Assembly (NCBI RefSeq): GCF_013415115.1
Contig: NZ_JACCDD010000001.1
Coordinates: 717,666-781,665, forward strand
Source: Vreelandella zhaodongensis
GTDB taxonomy: Bacteria; Pseudomonadota; Gammaproteobacteria; Pseudomonadales; Halomonadaceae
DNA length: 64,000 nucleotides
Direction: 5' to 3'
Shown piece by piece: positions 29,219 through 37,622 of the stretch. Numbering within the stretch: position 1 is the stretch's first letter; each line of letters opens with the position of its first letter. The notes beneath the pieces are model-generated. The model was not told the origin of the DNA. It worked only from the letters and a program-made list of their open reading frames with translations, and did not search any database. The position numbers and the translations under genes were made by a program.

Positions 29219-29491
29219 TTAATTGACGGCGTCTTTCAGCGCTTTACCGGCTTTAAAGCTGGGAACTTTTGCAGCGCTGATTTCGATGGGCTGGCCCGTT
29301 TGTGGGTTGCGGCCAGTACGCGCAGCACGCTCTTTAATGGCGAAAGTCCCAAAACCAACCAATGAAACACTTTCGCCCTTTTTGAGGCTATCGGTGACAG
29401 ACTCGACCATTGCATCCAATGCGCGGGTTGCCGCTGCTTTAGGAATATCAGCAGACGCGGCAATAGCTTCAATCAGCTCGGACTTATTCAC
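29219..29491 (-). CDS. hupB: DNA-binding protein HU-beta
   Basis: A 90-residue HU protein, full length for the family. N-terminus [20 protein letters not shown], the beta-arm signature [21 protein letters not shown] and the C-terminal [12 protein letters not shown] are all present. HU bends and compacts DNA without strict sequence preference. Placed between lon and ppiD as in E. coli, with a strong predicted sigma-70 promoter upstream and a strong terminator downstream. Confidence 0.97.
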   Translation of the reverse strand: MNKSELIEAIAASADIPKAAATRALDAMVESVTDSLKKGESVSLVGFGTFAIKERAARTGRNPQTGQPIEISAAKVPSFKAGKALKDAVN

Positions 29492-29571
29492 ACTTCACCC
29501 CTTAACTGTTTCAAAAAATGTCTCAGAACGGCACTGCCACTGTAAAGTACAATCACAAAGCATAGCTGCGT

Positions 29572-29601
29572 TTTATAGCAATGCATTGAAACATCTGTCA
29601 A
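29572..29601 (-). promoter_or_regulatory. Predicted sigma-70 promoter of hupB
   Basis: On the minus strand a perfect -35 box TTGACA (29596-29601) is separated by 18 bases from TATAAA (29572-29577), about 80 bases before the hupB ATG. Flanking inverted arms cggcactg and cagtgccg lie at about 29529 and 29605. Box matches are direct; activity is inferred. Confidence 0.75.
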
Positions 29602-29684
29602 GCAACAGTGCCGCGAAATACCCGTAACTCAAGGCTTTGGGCAAACTTATTAAGTAATGTTAAAACTCAACAGAGCATTAACGC

Positions 29685-32114
29685 TTAATGAGTACTTGCT
29701 ACAGCGCTTGTGCTAAAAGATTGATCATTACCTTTTAGCGAAGCACTTTTTTCAACTTGGTCGCTGTGTAGCGCTACGGCTAGCACATCATCAATCCACC
29801 GCACGGGACGAATATCAAGAGCCCCTTTAATATTTTCCGGCACTTCCTTGAGATCACGACGGTTTTCTTCAGGAATTAAGACTGTCTTTATACCACCGCG
29901 ACGAGCTGCCAGCAATTTCTCCTTTAAACCGCCGATAGGCATTACTTCACCACGCAGGTTAACCTCACCCGTCATGGCAACATCACAACGCACAGGACGC
30001 TGAGTATAGGCAGATACAATGGCAGTTACCATGGCAATACCGGCACTAGGCCCATCTTTTGGTGTCGCACCCTCCGGCACGTGAATATGCAGATCCTCGT
30101 TTTCGAACCGCTGAGGATCAATGCCATACTCACTCGCACGCGCCTTAACGACCGTTTGAGCAGCACTGACCGACTCTTTCATGACATCGCCTAGTGAGCC
30201 AGTTTTGTTGATCCGCCCTTTACCCGGCGTCACCACCGACTCAATATTTAGCAGCTCGCCACCCACCGACGTCCATGCAAGCCCCGTCACACGACCGACC
30301 TGGTCTTCCTGCTCGGCTAGCCCATAGCTGTAGCGGCGCACCCCCGAATAAGCTTCGATCTCTTCAGAAGTAATAAGCTGCTGAGCTTGCAGTTGGCTGC
30401 CCTGCTGGTCATTGGAGACTCGCTCAGCCTCTAAACGCTCTCGAAGCACCTTACGGCATACCTTGGCGATCTGGCGCTCAAGCTCTCTCACCCCAGCTTC
30501 ACGGGTGTAGTAACGCACCAGCTCTAACAAGGCATCGTCGCTAAGCGCCAATTCCTCTGTTTTCAAGCCATTCGCTTCCTGCTGCTTAGGCAGTAAATAG
30601 CGCTTTGCAATTGCTAGCTTTTCATCTTCGGTATAACCCGGCAAGCGAATTATTTCCATACGATCCAGTAACGGACCAGGAATATTCATCGAGTTCGCGG
30701 TGCAGATAAACAGCGTTTCTGACAGATCGTAATCCAGCTCCAGGTAGTGATCACTAAAGCTGTTGTTCTGCTCGGGATCAAGCACCTCAAGGAGCGCTGA
30801 CGCCGGGTCACCGCGGTGATCCATACCGAGTTTATCGACTTCATCCAATAAAAACAGCGGATTCTTGACACCAGCACGACTCATTCGCTGCATCAACTTA
30901 CCCGGCAACGAACCTATATAGGTGCGGCGATGCCCTCTGATTTCAGACTCATCACGAACACCACCCAACGCCAGGCGAACATACTTACGATTAGTCGCGC
31001 GCGCAATAGACTGCCCTAACGAGGTCTTACCTACCCCAGGAGGACCCACTAGGCACAAAACAGGCCCCTTCATTTTCCGCACGCGCTTCTGCACTGCTAA
31101 ATATTCCAGAATGCGTGCTTTGACTTCTTCTAGGCCGTAATGGTCTTCGTCCAGCACTTCTTGAGCTTTGATTAAATCGTGCTTAACTCGAGTACGTTTT
31201 TTCCAAGGAACCGCCACCAGCCAATCTAAATAGGAGCGCACGACGGTCGCCTCAGCTGAGTTAGCTGACATCATTTTGAGCTTGTTTAGCTCTTGAGCCG
31301 CCTTCTCTGCGGCCTCTTTAGGCATTCCAGACGAAGCAATGGCTTGCTCGTATTTTTCAACCTCATTGGGCACATTGTCCAGCTCACCCATTTCCTTCTG
31401 GATGGCTTTCATTTGCTCATTAAGGTAATACTCACGCTGCGTCTTTTCCATCTGCTCTTTGACGCGGGAACGAATACGCTTCTCGACCTGTAGTAAGTCA
31501 ATCTCTGACTCAATCAACGCCATCAGGTGCTCGATACGATCGCGCACACGATCCATTTCAAGTAACTCTTGTTTGTCACCTATTTTCAGCGACAAATGGG
31601 CACAGATGGTGTCTACCAGGCGGCTGGGATCTTCAATCCCAGAAAGCGAATTAAGCACCTCATTAGGTACTTTTTTAGATAGCTTAACGTATTGCTCAAA
31701 CTGATTAAGCAGCACACGTACCAGGGCTTCCTGCTCGCGGCTGGTCAATGGCTCGCTCTCACGAGGCACTAGATGTGCCTGGGTGTAGCCTGCGTCGTTC
31801 TCTTCAATAGCCATAACGTCAGCGCGGAAATTACCTTCAATCAGCACTTTCACAGTGCCATCAGGCAATTTCAGCAGCTGCATGATATCGGCCACGGTAC
31901 CCATAGCATAAAGGTCAGCGTTGTCGGGCTCGTCCTGTGAGGCCTCGCGCTGAGCCACCAGCAGCACACGCTTGTCAGCCTCCATCGCTGCTTCTAACGC
32001 TTGAATGGACTTTTCACGGCCAACAAAAAGTGGAATCACCATTTGCGGGTACACAACCACATCCCGCAATGGTAACAGGGGTAAACATTGTGTCTGATCG
32101 GCGTTCTGCTGCAT
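29685..32114 (-). CDS. lon: ATP-dependent protease Lon
   Basis: An 809-residue LonA protease: N-terminal substrate-binding domain from LPLLPLRDVVVYPQ, long coiled region (KEMGELDNVPNEVEKYEQ), AAA+ module with Walker A GPPGVGKTSLG, and C-terminal protease domain with the Ser-Lys dyad (Ser near 690 in KDGPSAGIAM; Lys near 733 in GLKEKLLAA). It degrades misfolded and regulatory proteins in the cytoplasm. The unusual C-terminal tail of about 25 residues (HSDQVEKSASLKGNDQ) is variable among homologues. No clear terminator is seen after the stop. Confidence 0.97.
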   Translation of the reverse strand: MQQNADQTQCLPLLPLRDVVVYPQMVIPLFVGREKSIQALEAAMEADKRVLLVAQREASQDEPDNADLYAMGTVADIMQLLKLPDGTVKVLIEGNFRADVMAIEENDAGYTQAHLVPRESEPLTSREQEALVRVLLNQFEQYVKLSKKVPNEVLNSLSGIEDPSRLVDTICAHLSLKIGDKQELLEMDRVRDRIEHLMALIESEIDLLQVEKRIRSRVKEQMEKTQREYYLNEQMKAIQKEMGELDNVPNEVEKYEQAIASSGMPKEAAEKAAQELNKLKMMSANSAEATVVRSYLDWLVAVPWKKRTRVKHDLIKAQEVLDEDHYGLEEVKARILEYLAVQKRVRKMKGPVLCLVGPPGVGKTSLGQSIARATNRKYVRLALGGVRDESEIRGHRRTYIGSLPGKLMQRMSRAGVKNPLFLLDEVDKLGMDHRGDPASALLEVLDPEQNNSFSDHYLELDYDLSETLFICTANSMNIPGPLLDRMEIIRLPGYTEDEKLAIAKRYLLPKQQEANGLKTEELALSDDALLELVRYYTREAGVRELERQIAKVCRKVLRERLEAERVSNDQQGSQLQAQQLITSEEIEAYSGVRRYSYGLAEQEDQVGRVTGLAWTSVGGELLNIESVVTPGKGRINKTGSLGDVMKESVSAAQTVVKARASEYGIDPQRFENEDLHIHVPEGATPKDGPSAGIAMVTAIVSAYTQRPVRCDVAMTGEVNLRGEVMPIGGLKEKLLAARRGGIKTVLIPEENRRDLKEVPENIKGALDIRPVRWIDDVLAVALHSDQVEKSASLKGNDQSFSTSAVASTH

Positions 32115-32140
32115 CGCAGACGTTCCTCAAAATCGGATGA

Positions 32141-32168
32141 GTACTTGAAAGGGTACTTAGTCAAGTAC
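32141..32168 (-). promoter_or_regulatory. Inverted repeat upstream of lon
   Basis: The arms gtacttga (32141-32148) and tcaagtac (32161-32168) flank a further gtactt. On the lon strand this gives CTTGACT followed by TCAAGTACTCATCC. It is a weak partial fit to a heat-shock (sigma-32) promoter, and also contains a TTGACT that could be a sigma-70 -35 box without a good -10. A regulatory role is inferred only from position. Confidence 0.3.
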
Positions 32169-32235
32169 CTCACAGTATGAAAAACATGGCGCTAGGCGCT
32201 GAGCACTAGGCTGACATATCTTGAATAACATATGA

Positions 32236-32264
32236 AAAACAAGGGGTCGCCTAGGCGACCCCTT
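32236..32264 (-). terminator. Terminator of clpX
   Basis: An 11-bp stem (32241-32251 with 32254-32264), 2-base loop as drawn, and five T residues on the minus strand. It separates clpPX transcription from lon. Confidence 0.88.
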
Positions 32265-32311
32265 GGTTTGGCGCAAGCGGTTAAAGCAAGGCCGTGGCGC
32301 CAACTTAGGCG

Positions 32312-33592
32312 CTAACCATCAGTGCCGTCGACTCGCGCTTCTTCCTGCTGTGAGTAGATCAACAACGGCTCGCTATCACCTGTAATGACAGAGCCATCGA
32401 TCACTACTTTGCTTACGCCTTCTAGCGAAGGAATTTCATACATCGTATCTAGAAGCACAGATTCAAGAATGGAGCGCAAGCCACGCGCGCCTGTCTTACG
32501 CTCCATCGCTTTAATGGCGACAGCACGCAGTGCATCATCTCTGAATTCAAGCGTGACATCTTCCATTTCGAAGAGCTTGGCGTATTGCTTAACCAGCGAG
32601 TTTTTGGGCTCGGTTAAAATCTGCACCAACGCATCTTCAGTGAGCTCAGTCAGCGTAGCAATCACAGGCAAACGACCAACAAACTCGGGAATAAGACCGA
32701 ATTTCACCAAATCGTCTGGTTCAACGTCAGCCAACAGCTCACCTATACCACGAGAAGACTCTTTACTCTTGACGCTAGCGTTGAAACCAATGCCACCCTT
32801 CTCTGCGCGATCACGAATGACTTTATCAAGCCCCGCAAAAGCACCGCCTACAATAAACAGAATTTTAGCCGTATTGACCTGAACAAATTCCTGCTGCGGA
32901 TGCTTGCGACCACCCTGTGGCGGCACCGACGCTGTCGTTCCTTCAATTAGCTTCAGCAGCGCCTGCTGAACGCCTTCACCCGATACATCTCGCGTGATGG
33001 AAGGGTTGTCAGACTTGCGCGAAATTTTGTCGATTTCGTCAATGTAGACAATACCACGTTCGGCTTTCTCAACATCATAGTCACACTTTTGCAGAAGCTT
33101 CTGAATGATGTTTTCAACATCTTCACCCACATAACCGGCTTCTGTAAGCGTAGTGGCATCAGCAATGGTGAACGGTACATTCAGCAACCGCGCCATGGTT
33201 TCCGCAAGCAGCGTCTTACCACTACCGGTAGGACCAATAAGCAAAATGTTTGATTTACTTAGCTCGACATCGCCTTCACGCACTTCCGTCTTAAGACGCT
33301 TGTAGTGGTTATAAACCGCTACCGAAAGCACCATTTTGGCGCGATCTTGCCCGATGACGTAGTCGTCTAGCGTATGACGTATTTCGCGGGGAGTAGGCAA
33401 CCGTTCCTCATCGCTCTCGGCATCGGCTTCGAGAACTTCCTCGCGAATGATGTCATTACATAAGTCGACACACTCATCGCAGATATACACGGACGGGCCG
33501 GCAATCAACTTGCGTACTTCGTTTTGGTTTTTACCACAAAACGAACAGTACAGCAGCTTGCCGCCTTCGTCCTTGCCTTTGCCGTCGGCCAT
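32312..33592 (-). CDS. clpX: ATP-dependent unfoldase ClpX
   Basis: A 426-residue AAA+ unfoldase that delivers substrates to ClpP. The N-terminal zinc domain has C16, C19, C38 and C41. Walker A GPTGSGKT is at 120-127, the pore loop GYVGEDVE follows, and the arginine-finger/RKH region ([14 protein letters not shown] and RGIGELL) is intact. The length equals E. coli ClpX (424). Located 74 bases after clpP. Confidence 0.97.
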   Translation of the reverse strand: MADGKGKDEGGKLLYCSFCGKNQNEVRKLIAGPSVYICDECVDLCNDIIREEVLEADAESDEERLPTPREIRHTLDDYVIGQDRAKMVLSVAVYNHYKRLKTEVREGDVELSKSNILLIGPTGSGKTLLAETMARLLNVPFTIADATTLTEAGYVGEDVENIIQKLLQKCDYDVEKAERGIVYIDEIDKISRKSDNPSITRDVSGEGVQQALLKLIEGTTASVPPQGGRKHPQQEFVQVNTAKILFIVGGAFAGLDKVIRDRAEKGGIGFNASVKSKESSRGIGELLADVEPDDLVKFGLIPEFVGRLPVIATLTELTEDALVQILTEPKNSLVKQYAKLFEMEDVTLEFRDDALRAVAIKAMERKTGARGLRSILESVLLDTMYEIPSLEGVSKVVIDGSVITGDSEPLLIYSQQEEARVDGTDG

Positions 33593-33666
33593 TCGCGTAC
33601 CTCTGTCACTGCGGCGGCTAATACCGCCAGAAAAGCTCGTTAGAAAAGCTGAATCCTACCACGCTA

Positions 33667-34284
33667 TCAGGATGTAGGCCGCTTATCCAGCACTGCGTCA
33701 ATCAAGCCATACTCTTGGGCTTTCGTGGCGCTCATGAAATTATCACGGTCAGTATCACGGGCAACCGCTTCAAGGTCTTGCCCTGTATGATCCGCAAGAA
33801 TCTGATTGAGTTTCTCACGAATGCCAAGAATCTCACGGGTATGAATCTCGATATCAGAGGCTTGTCCCTGATAGCCACCTAATGGCTGATGGATCATCAC
33901 ACGTGAGTTAGGCAAGCAATAGCGCTTACCTGCCGCACCGGCTGTTAACAGCAACGCACCCATGCTGGCCGCTTGACCAATACATACGGTAGACACGTCA
34001 GGCTTGATAAACTGCATGGTGTCATAAATTGACATACCCGCCGTCACTGATCCGCCAGGCGAGTTGATGTACAGATGGATGTCTTTGTCAGGGTTTTCTG
34101 ACTCAAGAAACAGCAGCTGCGCCACCACTAAATTCGCCATGTAATCTTCAACTGGTCCTACCAGAAAGATAACACGCTCTTTTAACAGACGTGAGTAGAT
34201 GTCATAGGCTCTTTCCCCTTTGGCGCTCTGCTCAACCACCATGGGCACTAAACCGCCGGCGTTTTGAATATCAAACTCACTCAT
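33667..34284 (-). CDS. clpP: ClpP protease proteolytic subunit
   Basis: A 205-residue serine peptidase forming the tetradecameric chamber of ClpXP. The catalytic triad is S107 (GQAASMGA), H132 (MIHQPLGG) and D181. The N-terminal [19 protein letters not shown] resembles a short propeptide that may be cleaved before the mature loop. Lies between tig and clpX as in E. coli. A hairpin upstream partly separates it from tig. Confidence 0.97.
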   Translation of the reverse strand: MSEFDIQNAGGLVPMVVEQSAKGERAYDIYSRLLKERVIFLVGPVEDYMANLVVAQLLFLESENPDKDIHLYINSPGGSVTAGMSIYDTMQFIKPDVSTVCIGQAASMGALLLTAGAAGKRYCLPNSRVMIHQPLGGYQGQASDIEIHTREILGIREKLNQILADHTGQDLEAVARDTDRDNFMSATKAQEYGLIDAVLDKRPTS

Positions 34285-34315
34285 TCGGGTGATTCCTTGC
34301 GTCCGGTAAGGGAAA

Positions 34316-34338
34316 GGCGCATCAAGGAGTGATGCGCC
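34316..34338 (-). terminator. Hairpin between tig and clpP
   Basis: A 9-bp perfect stem, ggcgcatca with tgatgcgcc, and a 5-base loop, followed on the minus strand by a pyrimidine-rich CTTTCCCTT. It may terminate or attenuate tig transcription before clpP. Confidence 0.6.
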
Positions 34339-34349
34339 ACGCGATGAAG

Positions 34350-35705
34350 TTAGGCGTTAGCCTGCTCGCCTTCTTCTTCAACACCTTCATCTTGCTCGGC
34401 CTGCTGCTGAGCAGCTGCCAATGCCTGCTGGTATGACATTTCAACGTCTTTAACGTTCGTCTGCTCCAGCAGCTTATCAACGGCCTTCTCTTCCAGAATG
34501 GCAGACTTCACTTGAGTTTTGAGCTGCTCATTACCCATGTAGTAGTCAACCACCTCGGAAGGATCCTGGTACTGCTCTGCCAGCTCTTCCACTTTGGCCT
34601 TAATAGCGTCATCGTCAGCATCTAGCTCATTGGCTTTGATAACTTCCGCCAACAACAAGCCTACTTGAACACGGCCTTTTGCCTGGGCTTCAAACAGCTC
34701 GTTAGGCAACTGGCTGACATCAAAATCTTCGCCCAAGCCAAACTGCTGTGCAGCCTGGCGCTTCATACCATCGGTTTCTTGCTGAACGAGGGCACTCGGT
34801 ACAGGGATGTCATTCGCATTTTTCAGCGCATCTAGTACCTGTTGCTTAACTCGATTATCAACTGCCTGGGCAGCTTCACGCGTCATATTCTTTTTGATTT
34901 CAGCACGGAACTTGGCTTCATCACCGTCTTCAACGCCAAACCGAGCAATGAACTCAGCGTCGACTTCCGGCAGCGCTTGGCTGCTGACTTTGTGAACGGT
35001 TACTTTAAACGTGGCGTCTTTACCAGCAAGGTGCTCTGCTTGATAATCTTCGGGGAAGGTAACCGTAATGGTTTTTTCTTCACCCGCTTTCGCACCAATC
35101 AGTTGCTCTTCAAAGCCTGGAATAAAGCTGTTAGAGCCAATCACCAACGCGTGACCTTCTGCGCTTCCACCTTCGAACGGCTCGTCACCAAGAAAACCTT
35201 GGAAATCGATCGTCACCTGGTCGCCATCAGCGGCGGCGGCTTCGACATCTTCCCACGCAGCATTTTGCTTGCGCAGCGTATCGATCATTTCATCAACGTC
35301 AGCATCGCTGACCGTTACAACCGGACGCTCAACCTCAGTACCTTCGATGGAGGCAAGCTCAACTTGCGGGTAAATTTCCATTACCGCAACAAACTCGAGA
35401 TCTTGACCAGTCTGGTTTGTTTTCGGCTCAATCTGGGGGAACCCTGCCGGATTAAGACCTTCTTCAGTAATGGCTCGCACGTAGCGCTCACGCATCACTT
35501 CATTGACCACTTCATTGCGCACGCTGTCGCCGTAGCGCTGACGAACTACAGCCATCGGCACTCGGCCCTGGCGAAAACCATTCAGGCGAACGTTTTTCGC
35601 GGTGTCTTTCAAGCGAGCGCTGACGGCCTCGTCGATTTCGGAAGCCGGCACTTGAATAGTGATGCGGCGTTCGATCTGGGAGGTCGTCTCGACGGAAACT
35701 TGCAT
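34350..35705 (-). CDS. tig: Trigger factor
   Basis: A 451-residue ribosome-associated chaperone and prolyl isomerase. It has an N-terminal ribosome-binding domain with the signature [17 protein letters not shown] (about residues 43-59), a central FKBP-type domain ([21 protein letters not shown]) and a C-terminal helical chaperone domain that ends in an acidic tail. It binds nascent chains at L23. First gene of the tig-clpP-clpX cluster. A good sigma-70 promoter lies just upstream. Confidence 0.97.
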   Translation of the reverse strand: MQVSVETTSQIERRITIQVPASEIDEAVSARLKDTAKNVRLNGFRQGRVPMAVVRQRYGDSVRNEVVNEVMRERYVRAITEEGLNPAGFPQIEPKTNQTGQDLEFVAVMEIYPQVELASIEGTEVERPVVTVSDADVDEMIDTLRKQNAAWEDVEAAAADGDQVTIDFQGFLGDEPFEGGSAEGHALVIGSNSFIPGFEEQLIGAKAGEEKTITVTFPEDYQAEHLAGKDATFKVTVHKVSSQALPEVDAEFIARFGVEDGDEAKFRAEIKKNMTREAAQAVDNRVKQQVLDALKNANDIPVPSALVQQETDGMKRQAAQQFGLGEDFDVSQLPNELFEAQAKGRVQVGLLLAEVIKANELDADDDAIKAKVEELAEQYQDPSEVVDYYMGNEQLKTQVKSAILEEKAVDKLLEQTNVKDVEMSYQQALAAAQQQAEQDEGVEEEGEQANA

Positions 35706-35728
35706 GAATTGTCCTCTAGCGGCTGGGC

Positions 35729-35757
35729 GTAATATTGATAGCGTATAATAAGTTCAA
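35729..35757 (-). promoter_or_regulatory. Predicted sigma-70 promoter of tig
   Basis: On the minus strand TTGAAC (35752-35757) and TATTAC (35729-35734) are 17 bases apart, about 25 bases before the tig start codon. The leader would be very short, with a GAGGA ribosome site. The remainder of the 256-base gap to the next gene holds no recognised RNA or coding sequence. Confidence 0.65.
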
Positions 35758-35961
35758 GGGGTCAATTTTAAGAACCCTGACGCATGGTGGCAAGCGCCAT
35801 GCTCGCAAGATGGGGGCACAACCCCCGATTACAAGGGTTTAACGAGTGAAAATGGCCGTTTTTAGTGGAATTTTCTTCCCCAACTCGCTTTCAAGCGCAT
35901 TCCAAATGTTGCAGTTGTAGATTTTTAGCCTAAAGATATCACTAGCACCAACGCTTTTTAA

Positions 35962-36330
35962 TTAATCTCGCGGCTTCCACCACAGAGATACTGCATGGAA
36001 TATAAGCCCACATGTTGCAGCGTGGGAAATAAACATTTGCCAGCTAATCCAGTCGGTAAATAAACCATGCCAGACACCCATAACGACCACACCCAACACT
36101 AGCATGATCAATAGGCGCTGAAGTAACGCTGGCAATGCTTTTCGTGCGCTAGCAGAAAGCATTCTCCACTGCAGGAAAGCTGCACCTGCCACAAACACCA
36201 ACGCCATAAGCAGTAAGGTTTGGCGAGTTTCGTGGCCACCCACCATATAGCGGGGCAATGCTGACAGCATAACAACACATAAGCCAATAGCGATGCTTAC
36301 GCGCTCGGGAGAATAAGGCACTCGCTGCAT
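35962..36330 (-). CDS. Small membrane protein of unknown function
   Basis: 122 residues with about four hydrophobic segments (VSIAIGLCVVMLSALPRYMV, LLLMALVFVAGAAFL, LLIMLVLGVVVMGVWHGLF, ISHAATCGLIFHAVSLWW). I do not recognise a family. Its start overlaps the stop of the flavodoxin gene by one base (TAATG-type junction), so it is probably translated together with it. A membrane partner for the flavodoxin is possible but not shown by any motif. Confidence 0.7.
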   Translation of the reverse strand: MQRVPYSPERVSIAIGLCVVMLSALPRYMVGGHETRQTLLLMALVFVAGAAFLQWRMLSASARKALPALLQRLLIMLVLGVVVMGVWHGLFTDWISWQMFISHAATCGLIFHAVSLWWKPRD

Positions 36331-36794
36331 TATGACGCAACCATCAGTTGCTGTGTTTCGATCCAGTCATCCACCCACGGGACGGCCGCATCGTCAGCCA
36401 TGAAGGTTTCCATGGCATCTATTTCCAGCCGATCGCCCAAACGAGTAGCACCAGACTCTTCCAGCAGCTCGTCAAGCGCCCTACCGGCACCGCAAAATGT
36501 ATCTCCGTATGAGCTATCCCCCAGGGCAATTAGGCCGTAGCGCAGCTTACTAAGCGAGGGGCTTTGCTCTTTTAAGCTGCGTACAAAGGGTACAAAATTG
36601 CCTGGAAAATCACCACTTCCAGTAGTGGAAACACAAAACAGAACCAAGTCGCCAGCACCAGTTAAGTCTTCAATGGTTGGTTGCTCAGAAATCGCCACCG
36701 TATACCCAGCTTTCTCAAACAAAGGCTTTACTTGCTCCGCGACATCAAGCGCACCGCCATACATGGTACCGACGAGGATAGTTAGCGTTGGCAT
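36330..36794 (-). CDS. mioC: MioC-like flavodoxin
   Basis: About 154 residues with a flavodoxin fold: FMN phosphate loop region LVGTMYGGALDVAEQV at the N-terminus, CVSTTGSGDFPGNF and GLIALGDSSYGDTFCGAG. It carries electrons in the cytoplasm; E. coli MioC is linked to biotin synthesis, and the actual partner here is unknown. Start candidates are ATG 36800 and ATG 36794; GAGGA is 8 bases before 36794 and the protein then begins MPTLTILVG, like the family. Coupled to the downstream membrane protein gene. Confidence 0.85.
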   Translation of the reverse strand: MPTLTILVGTMYGGALDVAEQVKPLFEKAGYTVAISEQPTIEDLTGAGDLVLFCVSTTGSGDFPGNFVPFVRSLKEQSPSLSKLRYGLIALGDSSYGDTFCGAGRALDELLEESGATRLGDRLEIDAMETFMADDAAVPWVDDWIETQQLMVAS

Positions 36795-36938
36795 GGGCAT
36801 GTTCCTCTGCAAAATTGTCGCACTGCCCTGTATTCAGTCGACAAATACCTGATGAATTTGGTCAAATATTAACACGACTTGTAAAAACGACGCACGCCTG
36901 CCCCGCAAGCGGCCAACATTTTTCTACTAGGAGCCCTC

Positions 36939-37145
36939 ATGCAGCAAGCCTTTGAAACATGGATAACGCCTGTCATGGTCGGCGGTCTAATTGTGTTTAT
37001 GTGCTTTATTATTTGGGACTTAGCAAAAAAATCGAATGCCGGAAAATTTGGTACGATTATGCTATTTATCGTACTAGGCGCTGGCATGCTGGGCTATATC
37101 ATTAAGGTAGTGCTTACTTGGCTGATCGAGGGACGCGGCCTATAG
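36939..37145 (+). CDS. DUF2788 family membrane protein
   Basis: 68 residues: two hydrophobic helices (PVMVGGLIVFMCFIIW and IMLFIVLGAGMLGYIIKVVLTWL) separated by a short basic loop (DLAKKSNAGK). The pattern is that of the DUF2788 family of small proteobacterial membrane proteins, whose role is not known to me. AGGAG is 6 bases before the ATG and a strong terminator follows, so it is a self-contained one-gene unit between mioC and ihfA. Confidence 0.8.
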   Translation: MQQAFETWITPVMVGGLIVFMCFIIWDLAKKSNAGKFGTIMLFIVLGAGMLGYIIKVVLTWLIEGRGL

Positions 37146-37179
37146 CCCTTTAAACGTTTGCACCGATATCTAAGAAATA

Positions 37180-37205
37180 AAAGGAGTGCCGTAGGCACTC
37201 CTTTT
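37180..37205. terminator. Bidirectional terminator between DUF2788 gene and ihfA
   Basis: An 11-bp stem (37180-37190 with 37194-37204), gta loop, A-run on the left and T-run on the right, placed between two convergent genes. It can end transcription from both. Confidence 0.88.
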
Positions 37206-37243
37206 CGCTCACAACCGTTAACTTAAGTCAATATCAGCTATAG

Positions 37244-37540
37244 CTAGTCGCCGGTGTAGCGCTCGACCTGCTGCTTAAGTTTTTGACCTGGCCGAAACGT
37301 GACCACTCGGCGGGCAGAAATCGGTATTTCTTCACCTGTCTTGGGGTTACGCCCAGGCCTTTCCCGCTTATCACGCAGATCGAAGTTACCAAAACCCGAT
37401 AGCTTTACTTGCTCATTTTCGCGCAAGCAGGCGCGAATTTCCTCAAAGAAAGCTTCAACCATGGCTTTTGCTTCTCGCTTCGACAGCGAAAGCTCTGTGT
37501 GTAAATGTTCTGCTAGCTCAGCTTTGGTCAACGCACCCAT
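37244..37540 (-). CDS. ihfA: Integration host factor alpha subunit
   Basis: A 98-residue IHF/HU-fold protein. The segments [25 protein letters not shown] and [22 protein letters not shown] are diagnostic of IHF-alpha rather than HU. With IHF-beta it bends DNA sharply at specific sites. It follows pheT by 82 bases on the same strand, in the conserved pheST-ihfA arrangement. Confidence 0.97.
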   Translation of the reverse strand: MGALTKAELAEHLHTELSLSKREAKAMVEAFFEEIRACLRENEQVKLSGFGNFDLRDKRERPGRNPKTGEEIPISARRVVTFRPGQKLKQQVERYTGD

Positions 37541-37622
37541 AAGGCTCCTCCATGTAGCAAACGCATTGCCAAGAACGTGATAAGCGTCGTGTCATGGCAC
37601 CATTTGGTTAGCCGCGAATAAA

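Noticed and set aside
32385..32882. A 165-codon open frame antisense to clpX
   Set aside because: Same reason: Ser-rich shadow of a highly conserved gene.
34842..35732. A 296-codon open frame on the plus strand, antisense to tig
   Set aside because: It lies wholly against a well-supported trigger factor gene, has no recognised domain or ribosome site, and its composition follows from the codon usage of tig.
35706..35961. Possible tRNA or small RNA in the gap upstream of tig
   Set aside because: No cloverleaf or T-arm sequence was found; only the tig promoter is supported.
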